From Halomonas sp. HL-93 (lineage in GTDB: Bacteria > Pseudomonadota > Gammaproteobacteria > Pseudomonadales > Halomonadaceae): a DNA stretch of 64,000 bases. The stretch is from contig NZ_LT593974.1 of assembly GCF_900086985.1 (NCBI RefSeq), forward strand, positions 2,666,001-2,730,000, read 5' to 3'. This document shows positions 46,098-54,846 of this stretch, piece by piece; position 1 is the first letter of the stretch, and every line of letters starts with the position of its first letter. The position numbers and the translations under genes are program-made. The notes beneath the pieces were generated by a model, which had not been told where the DNA came from, ran no database searches, and worked only from the letters and a program-made list of their open reading frames with translations.

Positions 46098-46817
46098 TTA
46101 TTCGTGAACCTCGAAATGCACTTCCACCGGCTCGCAGTCCTCCCCATTGATCGGGATGATGTCCTGAGGGCAGGATGACATGGCCACGACACAGTCCATT
46201 TCAGCGCGTAGGTCGACGTAATCACCTGGCTTAGAAACAGGCGGACACCAGTCAACGTTCATCTGATCATTAACCGGAATGTTCATCCACAAATTGAACG
46301 GTTGGGGAACTTCGGGGGCATCAATGCCAATGGCTTTCATGGCCAGGCGGAGGTTATCAGCGCAATTGTCGTGGTAGTCCTCGACGCCTAACGTCATGTA
46401 TCGAAACAGGTCGCAGGCGGCCATTAACGTATCGTGAATGCCAGGAGAGGTATCTGCTGTGAGGGTCATGATCGGACGGCGACGGTTGCTTATCAGCGGG
46501 TCGCCGACTTTGGGGATTAACCCGCTGAGCCAGGCACGGCCATGCTCCCAGGACATGAATTCATTGAGATTGTGGGTGCTGAACGCCCAGGTATCGCACA
46601 CCTGGGTTCCGTGCGTATTGATGATGCGGATAGTCTGCCCCGCTTTTAGACGCACTGCTCGGCCACCCCGGGCAGCCACTTCATAACGCTCCCCCAAGAC
46701 AGGCGTGCCGTCCGGGGAAATTGGCGTGTCCAGCGTGTGGTTATGTCCGCAGGGCTCAGTGTTACTTTTGGGCAGTTGCTCAATACGCGCATGATCAAAG
46801 GGTGTCGCAGTATTCAT
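46098..46817 (-). CDS. DUF1989 protein (urea carboxylase-associated/carboxyguanidine deiminase family)
   Basis: About 239 residues with the family landmarks GRAVRLKAGQTIRIINTHGTQVCDTWAF, GIHDTLMAACD, HDNCADNL and FNLWMNIPV, and a late SSCPQDI. Two members of this family form carboxyguanidine deiminase (CgdAB) in guanidine breakdown, where they were earlier called urea carboxylase-associated proteins. Here there is a single copy and no carboxylase, so a different guanidino substrate is likely. A deiminase would turn a guanidino group into a ureido group, the substrate type of the M20 enzyme next door. An ATG at 46817 with GGAG is used. Confidence 0.85.
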   Translation of the reverse strand: MNTATPFDHARIEQLPKSNTEPCGHNHTLDTPISPDGTPVLGERYEVAARGGRAVRLKAGQTIRIINTHGTQVCDTWAFSTHNLNEFMSWEHGRAWLSGLIPKVGDPLISNRRRPIMTLTADTSPGIHDTLMAACDLFRYMTLGVEDYHDNCADNLRLAMKAIGIDAPEVPQPFNLWMNIPVNDQMNVDWCPPVSKPGDYVDLRAEMDCVVAMSSCPQDIIPINGEDCEPVEVHFEVHE

Positions 46818-46896
46818 AGGGTTCTCCAAGGATGTTGACCATCGCCTTTACGTTGTAAAAAGTGGATGGCACCGGTTGATAGACGCAGTACGTCCG

Positions 46897-47715
46897 TTAA
46901 TCGATATGGCGCTCGCGCCAGGTATTAAGAAATTGTTGAAGGCGTTCGCTTTGGGGTTGGCGGAATAGCTTGTCAGGCGCGCCGCTCTCCACCACGCGGC
47001 CTTGATCCATAAAGATCACCCGGTCGGCCACTTTTGCGGCAAAGCCCATTTCGTGAGTGACCACCACCATGGTCATGCCGTCGGCAGCCAGCTTATTCAT
47101 TACCTCCAGCACTTCCCCAACCAGCTCAGGGTCGAGAGCGGAAGTAGGTTCATCGAAAAACATCACTCTGGGTTTCATGGCAAGGGCCCTTGCAATGGCG
47201 ACTCGCTGCTTCTGCCCGCCAGAAAGGCTCTCGGGAAAATGCCCGGCACGGTCGGCCAGGCCGACTTGCTCAAGCATGGCCATGCCTTCCTCGTTAGCAT
47301 CTCGTCGCGAAAGACCGTTGACCAGTCGCAGCGCTTCGGTCACGTTCTCAAGCGCGGTGCGATGGGGCCATAAATGGAAATGCTGAAACACCATGCCGAC
47401 CTGCGCGCGTACTTCGTCCACGCGCTTCTCGCTTGTGCGAACGCGTTTCCCACCGCTGTCTTCGTAGCCCAACAGTTGGCTGTCGATATAAACGCTGCCG
47501 TGATCATAGGGCTCCAAGAAAGCCAGGCAACGCAACAGGGTCGATTTACCTGATCCTGAGGGCCCTATCACACACACCACCTCGGAAGGCAAAAGACTGA
47601 AGTCGATATCGGTCAGCACCTCAAGGTCGCCAAATTGCTTGCTTACGCCCTGCGCCTCGACAATCGCTTTTTGTCGGTTAGACGGTGATGTCGCTAACGT
47701 GTCAACCATGGGCAT
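46897..47715 (-). CDS. Polar amino acid-type ABC transporter ATPase
   Basis: ATPase of the import system, 272 residues, GlnQ/HisP type. Walker [14 protein letters not shown]-loop [12 protein letters not shown], signature [15 protein letters not shown], Walker [17 protein letters not shown], and switch His VVTHEMGFA. The insertion [15 protein letters not shown] is typical of histidine/arginine/octopine-type ATPases, which supports a basic or guanidino substrate. It overlaps the permease gene by 14 bases. Confidence 0.92.
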   Translation of the reverse strand: MPMVDTLATSPSNRQKAIVEAQGVSKQFGDLEVLTDIDFSLLPSEVVCVIGPSGSGKSTLLRCLAFLEPYDHGSVYIDSQLLGYEDSGGKRVRTSEKRVDEVRAQVGMVFQHFHLWPHRTALENVTEALRLVNGLSRRDANEEGMAMLEQVGLADRAGHFPESLSGGQKQRVAIARALAMKPRVMFFDEPTSALDPELVGEVLEVMNKLAADGMTMVVVTHEMGFAAKVADRVIFMDQGRVVESGAPDKLFRQPQSERLQQFLNTWRERHID

Positions 47716-48400
47716 GGCGGGTATCTCCTCGTGGTTCGATGGGGCGTGGCTGACGATTGGCTAAGCGCTTCTCCAGTGCATAGCCGCCTCGTGCAATCAG
47801 TTCGATGATCAGCCAGTAGAGCAAGGCAACCGCCAGGTAGGGCTCAATGACTTGAAACGTCTGATTGACGATAGACGTGGCATTTTTGGTCAGGTCATCC
47901 ACCGAGATGATCGATATCAGGGCAGACTCCTTCACCAAAATGATTAGCTGGTTGGTGCTTGGCGGCACTATCAAACGCGCCATTTGAGGAATCTGGATTC
48001 GGGTTAACACATGCCATGGGGAGATACCGAGCATGCGCGCCGCTTCCACATGTCCTTTTGGAACTGACTTGAAACCGCCCCGGTAAATTTCTGCGAAATA
48101 TCCCGCGCCGTATAACCCGATACCGACAACGCCAGCGACGCTCGCGCTTAAGTCTAAACCTATGCTTGGACCACCGTAGTAGAGTAAAAACAGCAGAATT
48201 AGCAGCGGAATTCCTCGACATATCTCCACGTAACAAGCCACCGGATAGCCGAATAGCCGGGGGTTCGCGAGCCTAAGGGCGGCAAGCACCAAACCGAGCG
48301 AAAGGGCCAGCACGCAGCCCAAAAAGCAGATCCATACCGTGTTCCACAAGCCTTGTAGAATAAGTTCACGTGCTTCCCATAGCATTGCGATATCAAACAT
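47702..48400 (-). CDS. Polar amino acid-type ABC transporter permease (HisM/GlnP family)
   Basis: A 232-residue inner-membrane protein with about five helices. The EAA loop reads [51 protein letters not shown]. It pairs with the permease encoded 13 bases upstream (48414-49070). The C-terminus is basic ([14 protein letters not shown]). Confidence 0.92.
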   Translation of the reverse strand: MFDIAMLWEARELILQGLWNTVWICFLGCVLALSLGLVLAALRLANPRLFGYPVACYVEICRGIPLLILLFLLYYGGPSIGLDLSASVAGVVGIGLYGAGYFAEIYRGGFKSVPKGHVEAARMLGISPWHVLTRIQIPQMARLIVPPSTNQLIILVKESALISIISVDDLTKNATSIVNQTFQVIEPYLAVALLYWLIIELIARGGYALEKRLANRQPRPIEPRGDTRHAHG

Positions 48401-48413
48401 GTAGGACGCTCCC

Positions 48414-49070
48414 TTACTCGGTGGCGAGACCGCCGACCATGCGGCGTTCCAAATAAGCGCTGACGCGTGCCAGCACCAGGTTTACGGCCAGATAAAGCAA
48501 CGCCGCCGCCAAGTACGTTTCCAGTGGCTGAAACGTACGCGATGCAATTTGCTCGCTAACCCGCATCAACTCCGTCACTGCAATCACCGAGATGAGCGAT
48601 GAGTTTTTGAGGATAGTGATGATTTCGTTTGTTAATGGTGGCAACGTAAGGCGGAACACCTGAGGCATGATGATGCGCTTCCGGGTTTGCCAATCCGAGA
48701 TCCCCGCCATACGGGCGGCTTCTATTTGGCCAGCTGGAATGTGGCTGATCCCGCTGCGAAAAATTTCCGATTGAAACGCTGCCGTATTCAACGTGAGTGT
48801 GAGTATCGCCGCATAGATAGGGGCTATTTCTATACCCACTTCCGGCAGCAGGTAGTAGACCAACAGCAATTGCAGCAGGATGGGCGTCCCTCGCCAAAAG
48901 CTTCGGTAAAGGCCGCATGGCCAGGATAAAAGGCGATATCGGCTCATCAATCCGAAAGCCAGTAAGACACCCAGTACCAAGCCAAATGCGATGGCGGAAA
49001 GCGAGACCACCAATGTGGTGGTCAAGCCTTCAACAAGAGCCGGATAGTGGTTGAGCAGAATCTCAAACAT
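48414..49070 (-). CDS. Polar amino acid-type ABC transporter permease (HisQ/GlnP family)
   Basis: A 218-residue permease with the EAA loop IPAGQIEAARMAGISDWQTRKRIIMPQVFRLTLPPLTNEIITILKNSSLIS. It is a paralogue of the next permease, giving the heterodimer usual in histidine/octopine-type importers. It lies 26 bases after the binding-protein gene. Confidence 0.92.
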   Translation of the reverse strand: MFEILLNHYPALVEGLTTTLVVSLSAIAFGLVLGVLLAFGLMSRYRLLSWPCGLYRSFWRGTPILLQLLLVYYLLPEVGIEIAPIYAAILTLTLNTAAFQSEIFRSGISHIPAGQIEAARMAGISDWQTRKRIIMPQVFRLTLPPLTNEIITILKNSSLISVIAVTELMRVSEQIASRTFQPLETYLAAALLYLAVNLVLARVSAYLERRMVGGLATE

Positions 49071-49096
49071 ATGGCACTCAGAGCGTTAGTGGCGGT

Positions 49097-49927
49097 TTAT
49101 TCTGCGGAAGGAAGCTCATCGGGCAGATCCATTGTGGAACCGAACCATTTTTCCTGTAGCTCTTCGAGCGTACCGTCCTCATTGAGCCGTTGGATTTGCT
49201 CGTCCATAAAGGCATTTAGCGAAGCACTTTCCTCGTTATCACGGCCCGCCCAAGAGAAGTAAACCGGATCACCAAAGGTGCCGACGACCTCAAAGACCTC
49301 TGGGCGCGTACGCTCGGCTTCTAGCAGGTTAGGCAAGCTGTTGATGACCACATCGACTCGTCCGTTTCCCAACTCGGCAAAGGCCTCATCGACGCCTGTG
49401 TAGGTGCGGATGTCCTCAACCGGTGTTCCTGCCTCCTCTAGCTCTGCGGCTAACGCTTCCAGGGCTTCTAATTGCGCCGACCCCGACTGCGCTGCCGCGA
49501 CTTTGCCCGCGATGTCTTCAGGGGAGCTGATGTCGTCTTCACCGGTGCGTTTGAGGATGGCCATGGTCGCGTCGGCGATGGGGGCGCTTAAGTGATAGCG
49601 TTCCATGCGTTCCGGGGTGGCGGTCACGGAGGTGACGACATAATCAAACCTCTCGCGCTCCAGACCTGGCAGAATGCCTTGCCAAGGCAGGTCCATACGG
49701 ATCAATTCCACGTCCTCACCAAGCTCAGGCATGATGTGTTCCATGATGTCAGCTGAGTAGCCGACGATGTCACCGTCTTCAATGTATTCGAAAGGGGCGA
49801 AACGCGCTTCAGTGCCGACCGTAAACGTGCCCTCTGAGCGAATATCATCAAGCAAATCGCTATGGGCGGTGGAGGCAAAGCTGACGCTGAGCAGTAAACC
49901 AGCGGTAATAGCCGTTGTACGATGCAT
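49097..49927 (-). CDS. Polar amino acid-type ABC substrate-binding protein
   Basis: Periplasmic receptor of the importer, about 276 residues with a signal peptide (MHRTTAITAGLLLSVSFASTAHS). Family-3 binding-protein features: GTFTVGTEARFAPFEYIEDGDIVGYSADIMEHI and LPWQGILPGLERERFDYVVTSVTATPERMERYHLSAPIADATMAILKR. The aromatic/acidic mouth (FAPFEY) suits a cationic ligand, though the usual carboxylate-binding Arg (FxGFDvDl...MTITPER.k..xFS.PY) is partly changed, so the ligand may lack a standard amino acid head. The ATG at 49927 starts the signal peptide. Confidence 0.9.
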   Translation of the reverse strand: MHRTTAITAGLLLSVSFASTAHSDLLDDIRSEGTFTVGTEARFAPFEYIEDGDIVGYSADIMEHIMPELGEDVELIRMDLPWQGILPGLERERFDYVVTSVTATPERMERYHLSAPIADATMAILKRTGEDDISSPEDIAGKVAAAQSGSAQLEALEALAAELEEAGTPVEDIRTYTGVDEAFAELGNGRVDVVINSLPNLLEAERTRPEVFEVVGTFGDPVYFSWAGRDNEESASLNAFMDEQIQRLNEDGTLEELQEKWFGSTMDLPDELPSAE

Positions 49928-50087
49928 GGGGATCTCCTCGGACGAGTGATGCTCGGGTCTCAGTGGCGCAAGCCATCTGAGCAACAACACCTTGAGTTAA
50001 GCAGGAACCATGCAACAATAAAATTGCTATCTTTCGATGTTCACTCCCGTTTTATTGATGTTAAACGCACTAACGTAGAGCATTCTG

Positions 50088-51041
50088 ATGAAGCTTTCAG
50101 CCGCTGATCTTAAAAGCCTTTCCGTCTTTCTGGCCGTCACCGAGCATCGTGGCTTCGCCGGTGCGCAAACGGCGCTCCACATGAGCCAATCCGCGGTCAG
50201 CTTCCACATTCGAGCACTTGAAGAACGCGTGGGGTTTACCGTCTGCCGACGGGGACGGCAGGGGTTTGAGCTGACCGAGCGTGGCGCCATTGTCTATGAG
50301 CGTGCCAAATTACTGCTGGCTTCGGTCGATGATTTTGACAGCGAGATGAGCGAGTTACGCAGTTCCGTCTATGGCACCCTTCGCTTAGGGGTGGTTGATA
50401 ACACGATTATGGATGTAGACCTTGATCTACAAGGCGTCATTGGTGAGTTTTTACGCAAAAATCCCAAGGCACGCCTGAATATCAATGTGAGTAGCCCCGA
50501 CCGTTTAATCGGTGAAATCGCCAACGGAGACGTACAACTTGGGATATTGCCTGAAACGGCCCAAATGGAAGGCTTGCAGCATCGTCAGGTCTATACCGAG
50601 GTGCATGGCATGTATTGCGCGAAACGCCATCCACTATTTGAACGCGACAGCCACCAACTCACGGTGGAAGATGTCATTAAGCACCCTTTCGTGGTCAGGC
50701 CTTACGCCAATCTTCAAGAGCTTAAGAGCTTTCCCAATGCACAGGTTGGTGCGCATGCCTCCAACATGGAGGCCCAAGCGTTAATGATCTTGAGCGGCCA
50801 TTTTATTGGCAATTTACCCCATTACTACGCCGCTCATTGGGTTGAGCGTGGTGAGCTCAAAGCGCTACTGCCTGATCAAGTAGAGATCGCGTCGCCCTTT
50901 TGCGTCGTTACCCGTGCAGGTCGGCGCCCTTCTCTTATCGTGCGGACCTTTATTCAAGAACTCGTATCCAGGCTTTGGCAAGAATCGCATCTGGCCGATG
51001 CTAATAAAGGAGAGGAGTTCACACTTAATGGATATCATTAG
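50088..51041 (+). CDS. LysR-family transcriptional regulator
   Basis: A 317-residue regulator. HTH: LKSLSVFLAVTEHRGFAGAQTALHMSQSAVSFHIRALEERVGFTVCRRGRQGFELTERG. The effector domain starts about residue 95 (GTLRLGVVDNTIMDVDLDLQGVIGEFLRKNPKARLNI). It is divergent from the ABC importer operon, with a 160-base A/T-rich spacer that holds both promoters, so it probably senses the imported guanidino or ureido compound. Confidence 0.9.
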   Translation: MKLSAADLKSLSVFLAVTEHRGFAGAQTALHMSQSAVSFHIRALEERVGFTVCRRGRQGFELTERGAIVYERAKLLLASVDDFDSEMSELRSSVYGTLRLGVVDNTIMDVDLDLQGVIGEFLRKNPKARLNINVSSPDRLIGEIANGDVQLGILPETAQMEGLQHRQVYTEVHGMYCAKRHPLFERDSHQLTVEDVIKHPFVVRPYANLQELKSFPNAQVGAHASNMEAQALMILSGHFIGNLPHYYAAHWVERGELKALLPDQVEIASPFCVVTRAGRRPSLIVRTFIQELVSRLWQESHLADANKGEEFTLNGYH

Positions 51042-51494
51042 ACTGGTCCTTGTTGCGGCGGTCGCAATGACCAAGTGCAAGAATCTCGGCTACTTTGACG
51101 GCCAAACTCAATTCCTGAAAGTTATAAATAACTAAGATAAGAGCAGCACTTGGGCATCAGCCAGCAGATGCTCAAGCCATAGATACGACTGCTGAAGACC
51201 GAAGCCGACAAGCCAAGACTCCAAAATGCTCAATCAGCATCCTCATGAATGAGAAGGGATCAGGGTATCTGGTAGCGACTTCTTTTCCCATGTTATTGGC
51301 CCGCCTACTCAGAAAGTGGATGAGATTCTGATGTTGCCTTCGGTATACCTCCCTAACTTCTCGCCACCACGCTAGTCCGCTGCGCTTCTTTACTCCGAAT
51401 CACCTACATTGCATACAATAATAGACAAAAGTTCAATTTATAGGGGTTTATAACTTAGCTAGATTCAAAACTGCATACAATTTTAGGAAAACAG
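51042..51494. other. Intergenic region before the GntR gene
   Basis: About 450 bases of lower GC content with no supported gene. A 35-codon frame at 51028-51135 overlapping the LysR end has no family look. The right end carries the putative operator repeats described next. The middle shows no recognisable mobile-element remnant. Confidence 0.5.
51410..51481. promoter_or_regulatory. Direct repeat TGCATACAAT, putative GntR operator pair
   Basis: The 10-mer TGCATACAAT occurs at 51410-51419 and 51472-51481, 62 bases apart, the second 13 bases before the GntR ATG. FCD-type GntR proteins often bind ATTGTATACAAT-like sites, so these half-matching boxes are good candidates for autoregulation and operon control. 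The spacing is close to six helical turns. Confidence 0.5.
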
Positions 51495-52190
51495 ATGGCG
51501 AACGCAGTTCACACAACGCCTTCTCCCGTGGTCCAAACAGCCACGACTAAGGTGCACGAAGTCATCAAGCAGCGGATTCTAGATGGCCACTACCGAGGTC
51601 ATGAGTACATTCGTGAAGCGAATATCGCCCGTGAACTCGAAGTGAGCAGAACGCCCGTCCGTGAGGCCCTTCGCGAATTGGTATCAGAGGGTTGGCTTGA
51701 GATGATTCCCCATCACGGCTCTCGTGTGACGGCCTGGACGGAGAAGGATGCTCGTGAGGTCTTTGAATTGCGACTGGTGTTGGAGCCTATGGCGGTACGC
51801 ATGGCCTGTGAGCACATGCATAAGGATTGTCTGGTCAGGCTCGAGGCAATGGCTTCAGAAATGGAACAGCTCACTGAGAGGGCCGATACAGAGCCATCGG
51901 TACGTAACGTGATCGCCTCACTCAACCACGAGTTTCACCGCGAACTAATTCGCGCGAGTGGAAACCAGCGCCTGAGTGCCGTGTTGGAGAGCGTGGTACG
52001 CACCTCGGTAATACGACGTAATTTTGGTAACTACGACCTTGCTAGCCTTCGCCGCAGCATGCGCCATCACCGTGAGATTCTGGAAGCCATCACTGAGGGT
52101 AGCCCATTATGGGCCGAACGAGTCATGAGCGCTCACCTACTCGCTGCAAAGTCGCTGCATTTCCGCTTTTCCGATGCTCCTGACTATTAG
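51495..52190 (+). CDS. GntR-family regulator with FCD domain
   Basis: A 231-residue ligand-responsive regulator. The winged HTH is KVHEVIKQRILDGHYRGHEYIREANIARELEVSRTPVREALRELVSEGWLEMIPHHGSRV. The FCD ligand/metal domain shows EVFELRLVLEPMAVRMACEHM and LNHEFHRELIRASGN and RRSMRHHREILEAI, with Asp/His positions for a metal. It lies just upstream of, and in line with, the CoA transferase-TRAP-aconitase operon and is its likely repressor. Confidence 0.9.
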   Translation: MANAVHTTPSPVVQTATTKVHEVIKQRILDGHYRGHEYIREANIARELEVSRTPVREALRELVSEGWLEMIPHHGSRVTAWTEKDAREVFELRLVLEPMAVRMACEHMHKDCLVRLEAMASEMEQLTERADTEPSVRNVIASLNHEFHRELIRASGNQRLSAVLESVVRTSVIRRNFGNYDLASLRRSMRHHREILEAITEGSPLWAERVMSAHLLAAKSLHFRFSDAPDY

Positions 52191-52232
52191 CGAGCATCCA
52201 TCCAATAATCCAATAGAGGCGTCACAACAACA

Positions 52233-53456
52233 ATGATTAAACACGAAGACCAACCCTCTACTCCTACTCCACTGAGTGACATTAAGGTCCTGGAACTCGG
52301 TCAACTGATTGCAGGCCCTTACTGCGGCCAAGTATTGGCTGACTTCGGTGCCCAGGTAATTAAAGTCGAACCGCCCGGCAAAGGTGACGCCATGCGCCAG
52401 TGGGGGGCGGAGGATAGTGATACGGGCGAGCCCCTCTGGTGGAACGTCATCGCCCGCAACAAGCAGTCGCTTACCTTGGATCTTCGCCAAACGCGTGGGC
52501 AAGAAGTATTACGCAAATTGGCCAAAGACGCCGATGTCATCATCGAGAACTTTCGTCCCGGCACTATGGAGCGCTGGGGGCTCTCATACGACGTGCTCTC
52601 GCAAGACAACCCAGGCTTGGTGATGGTAAGGGTTACCGGCTTCGGTCAGGACGGGCCTTATGCCTCAAGAGCCGGTTTCGCCTCAGTCTGCGAAGCCATG
52701 GGAGGGTTACGCTACTTAAGCGGCTACCCGGACCGCCCGCCGGTCCGCGTCGGCATTTCAATCGGTGATACATTGGCGGGCTTGCATGCCGCCCTCGGCA
52801 CCATGATGGCCCTCCACCAACGCGAACGCACTGGACACGGCCAAGTGGTCGATAGCAGCATTTTTGAATCGGTACTGGCGATGATGGAAAGCCTGATTCC
52901 TGAATTCGCACGTGCCGGTAAGGTTCGCGAGCGCAGCGGTAGCTTTTTGAGCGGCATCGCTCCCTCCAATGCCTACCCCGCTCGGGACGGGCGCGACGTC
53001 ATCATTGGAGCCAACCAAGACACCGTCTTCGCTCGCCTTTGCCAAGCAATGGGCCAGCCAGGCTTGGCCGACCATCCCGATTATGCCACGCACCGGGCGC
53101 GCGGCGAGCACCAGCAGGCCATCGATGACCTCGTAGCGGCCTGGACACGCCAGCACGACGCTCAGCACATCGTTGACCTTCTCGCTAAGGCAGGCGTCCC
53201 AGCGGGCCTGGTCTATAGCGCTCCCGACATGCTTGATGACCCGCATTTCAAGGCTCGGGAAGCCATCGTCGAAGTCTCCGATCACCACGGCAAACCACTG
53301 CCGATGCAGAACGTTTTCCCACGGCTATCCAGAACCCCGGGAAGTGTCCGCCACGTAGGACCCGCGCTCGGCGAGCACACCGAGACTATCCTCGCCGAGT
53401 GGCTCGGCCTCGCCCCCGACGCCCTCGACGCCCTGCGCGACGAACGCGTGATCTGA
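52233..53456 (+). CDS. Class III (CaiB/BaiF) CoA transferase
   Basis: Moves CoA from a donor such as succinyl-CoA or acetyl-CoA to a free carboxylic acid. The 407-residue protein has the family start (IKVLELGQLIAGPYCGQVLADFGAQVIKVEPPGKGD), WWNVIARNKQSLTLDL, VIIENFRPGTMERWGL and HGQVVDSSIFESVLAMMES. In the last, the usual catalytic-Asp position may be held by Glu (FES); an alignment is needed to settle this. With the HMG-CoA-lyase-type enzyme downstream, a branched hydroxy acid such as citramalate or 3-hydroxy-3-methylglutarate is the best guess for the acceptor. Confidence 0.88.
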   Translation: MIKHEDQPSTPTPLSDIKVLELGQLIAGPYCGQVLADFGAQVIKVEPPGKGDAMRQWGAEDSDTGEPLWWNVIARNKQSLTLDLRQTRGQEVLRKLAKDADVIIENFRPGTMERWGLSYDVLSQDNPGLVMVRVTGFGQDGPYASRAGFASVCEAMGGLRYLSGYPDRPPVRVGISIGDTLAGLHAALGTMMALHQRERTGHGQVVDSSIFESVLAMMESLIPEFARAGKVRERSGSFLSGIAPSNAYPARDGRDVIIGANQDTVFARLCQAMGQPGLADHPDYATHRARGEHQQAIDDLVAAWTRQHDAQHIVDLLAKAGVPAGLVYSAPDMLDDPHFKAREAIVEVSDHHGKPLPMQNVFPRLSRTPGSVRHVGPALGEHTETILAEWLGLAPDALDALRDERVI

Positions 53457-53469
53457 CCGGAGCACCCCC

Positions 53470-54759
53470 ATGGAACCTATTATCGTCGTAATCCTATTGG
53501 TGGGACTAATCGGCTTCGGCTTCCCCATCTTCCTGGCGCTGGGCCTCTCGGGCCTGCTCGGGCTCTACATGGCCCGCGGCTCAATGGCCTTCTTCTTCGC
53601 GCCCTCGTCGCTGTTTGGCCAGCTCAACCTCTTTGAAATGGTCGCCCTGCCGCTGTTCATCCTGATGGGCAGCCTGTTGGGCGCCACGCCGGTGGGCGCC
53701 AACCTCTTCCAGGCCGCGGTGCGTTGGCTCAATTGGCTGCGCGGCAGCCTGGCGATCTCCTCGGTGGGCGCCTCGGCCATGTTTGGTGCCGTCTCCGGGG
53801 TAAGCCTGGCGGGGGTCGCCGCGGTGGGCTCCATCGCCGTGCCGCAGATGCTCGAGCGTGGCTACAGCCGGACCCTGGCCGCCGGCTCGGTGGTCACCGC
53901 TGGCGCCCTGGCGATGCTGATTCCCCCGAGCGTACCCTTCATCATCTACGGCGCGGTCTCCAGCGTCTCGGTAGCGGACCTGTTCATCGGCGGCATCGTG
54001 CCCGGCATCGTGCTGGCCCTGTCGCTGTCGCTGTACATCTACATCCGCGTCAGCCTCAACCCGGAGGAAGCCCCGGCCGCCGAGGAGCGCTTCACCTGGA
54101 AGGAACGTTTCCAGAGCCTTGCCAACATCTGGCACGCCGCTCTGCTTGTGCTGGTGGTGCTGGGCTCGATCTACACCGGCTTCGCCACGCCCAGCGAGGC
54201 AGCAGGCATCGGGGCTCTGGGGGCCTTCCTCATCGCCGCGCTGATCTTTCGCTGCCTGACTTGGTCCAAGTTGTTGCAGATACTCGGTAGCACCGCGCGG
54301 ATCAGCGGCGTAATCCTGCTGATCATGGGCTGCGCCAAGATCTTCGGCGACTACCTCAACATGGTACGCGTGCCCCAGTTGCTCACCGAGATTCTCACGG
54401 CCAGCGGCCTGCCGGCCTGGGCGATCCTGCTGGCGGTCATGGTGCTGCTGATCCTGCTCGGCATGCTGGTCGACGCGGTGTCGCTGATCGTGGTCACTAC
54501 CCCGGTGCTGCTGCCGCTGATCGAGGCGCTGGGCTACGACCCGCTGTGGTTCGGCATCGTCATGGTGCTCAACCTGGAGATCGCCGTGGTCACGCCGCCG
54601 GTCGGGCTCAATCTCTATGCCTTGCGAGGGGTCTGCCCGGAACTCACCATCGAGGAAATCATCCGCAGCGCCTTGCCCTTCGTCGGCGTCCAATTCCTCG
54701 TGCTGATGCTGTTCGTGCTCTTCCCCGGCCTCAGCCTGTGGTTGCCGGGGCTGATGTAG
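53470..54759 (+). CDS. dctM: TRAP transporter large permease (DctM)
   Basis: The 429-residue, roughly 12-helix sodium-coupled subunit of a TRAP importer. Landmarks are GFGFPIFLALGLSGLLGLY, LPLFILMGSLLGATPVGANLF, SLAGVAAVGSIAVPQMLERGYSRTLAAGSVVTAGALAMLIPPSVPFIIYG and ATPSEAAGIGALGAFL. Together with the DctP and DctQ genes that follow it makes a full carboxylate importer. The gene order M-P-Q differs from the common P-Q-M. Third codon positions are almost all G or C here. The long frame on the other strand (53581-54693) is a shadow. Confidence 0.93.
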   Translation: MEPIIVVILLVGLIGFGFPIFLALGLSGLLGLYMARGSMAFFFAPSSLFGQLNLFEMVALPLFILMGSLLGATPVGANLFQAAVRWLNWLRGSLAISSVGASAMFGAVSGVSLAGVAAVGSIAVPQMLERGYSRTLAAGSVVTAGALAMLIPPSVPFIIYGAVSSVSVADLFIGGIVPGIVLALSLSLYIYIRVSLNPEEAPAAEERFTWKERFQSLANIWHAALLVLVVLGSIYTGFATPSEAAGIGALGAFLIAALIFRCLTWSKLLQILGSTARISGVILLIMGCAKIFGDYLNMVRVPQLLTEILTASGLPAWAILLAVMVLLILLGMLVDAVSLIVVTTPVLLPLIEALGYDPLWFGIVMVLNLEIAVVTPPVGLNLYALRGVCPELTIEEIIRSALPFVGVQFLVLMLFVLFPGLSLWLPGLM

Positions 54760-54846
54760 CCCCGGCGCAACGCGACTCCACGGGGTCGCAACCGATGCAA
54801 CCCAAGTGAACCCTCACGTAAAAACACAACAACAAGGAGTCTCACC

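Noticed and set aside
51028..51135. 35-codon frame overlapping the 3' end of a LysR gene
   Set aside because: No ribosome binding site of its own, no conserved look, and overlap with a solid gene.
53581..54693. 370-codon minus-strand frame opposite dctM
   Set aside because: A GC-rich shadow; its product is dominated by Gln, Asp, His and Gly and the plus-strand DctM is unmistakable.
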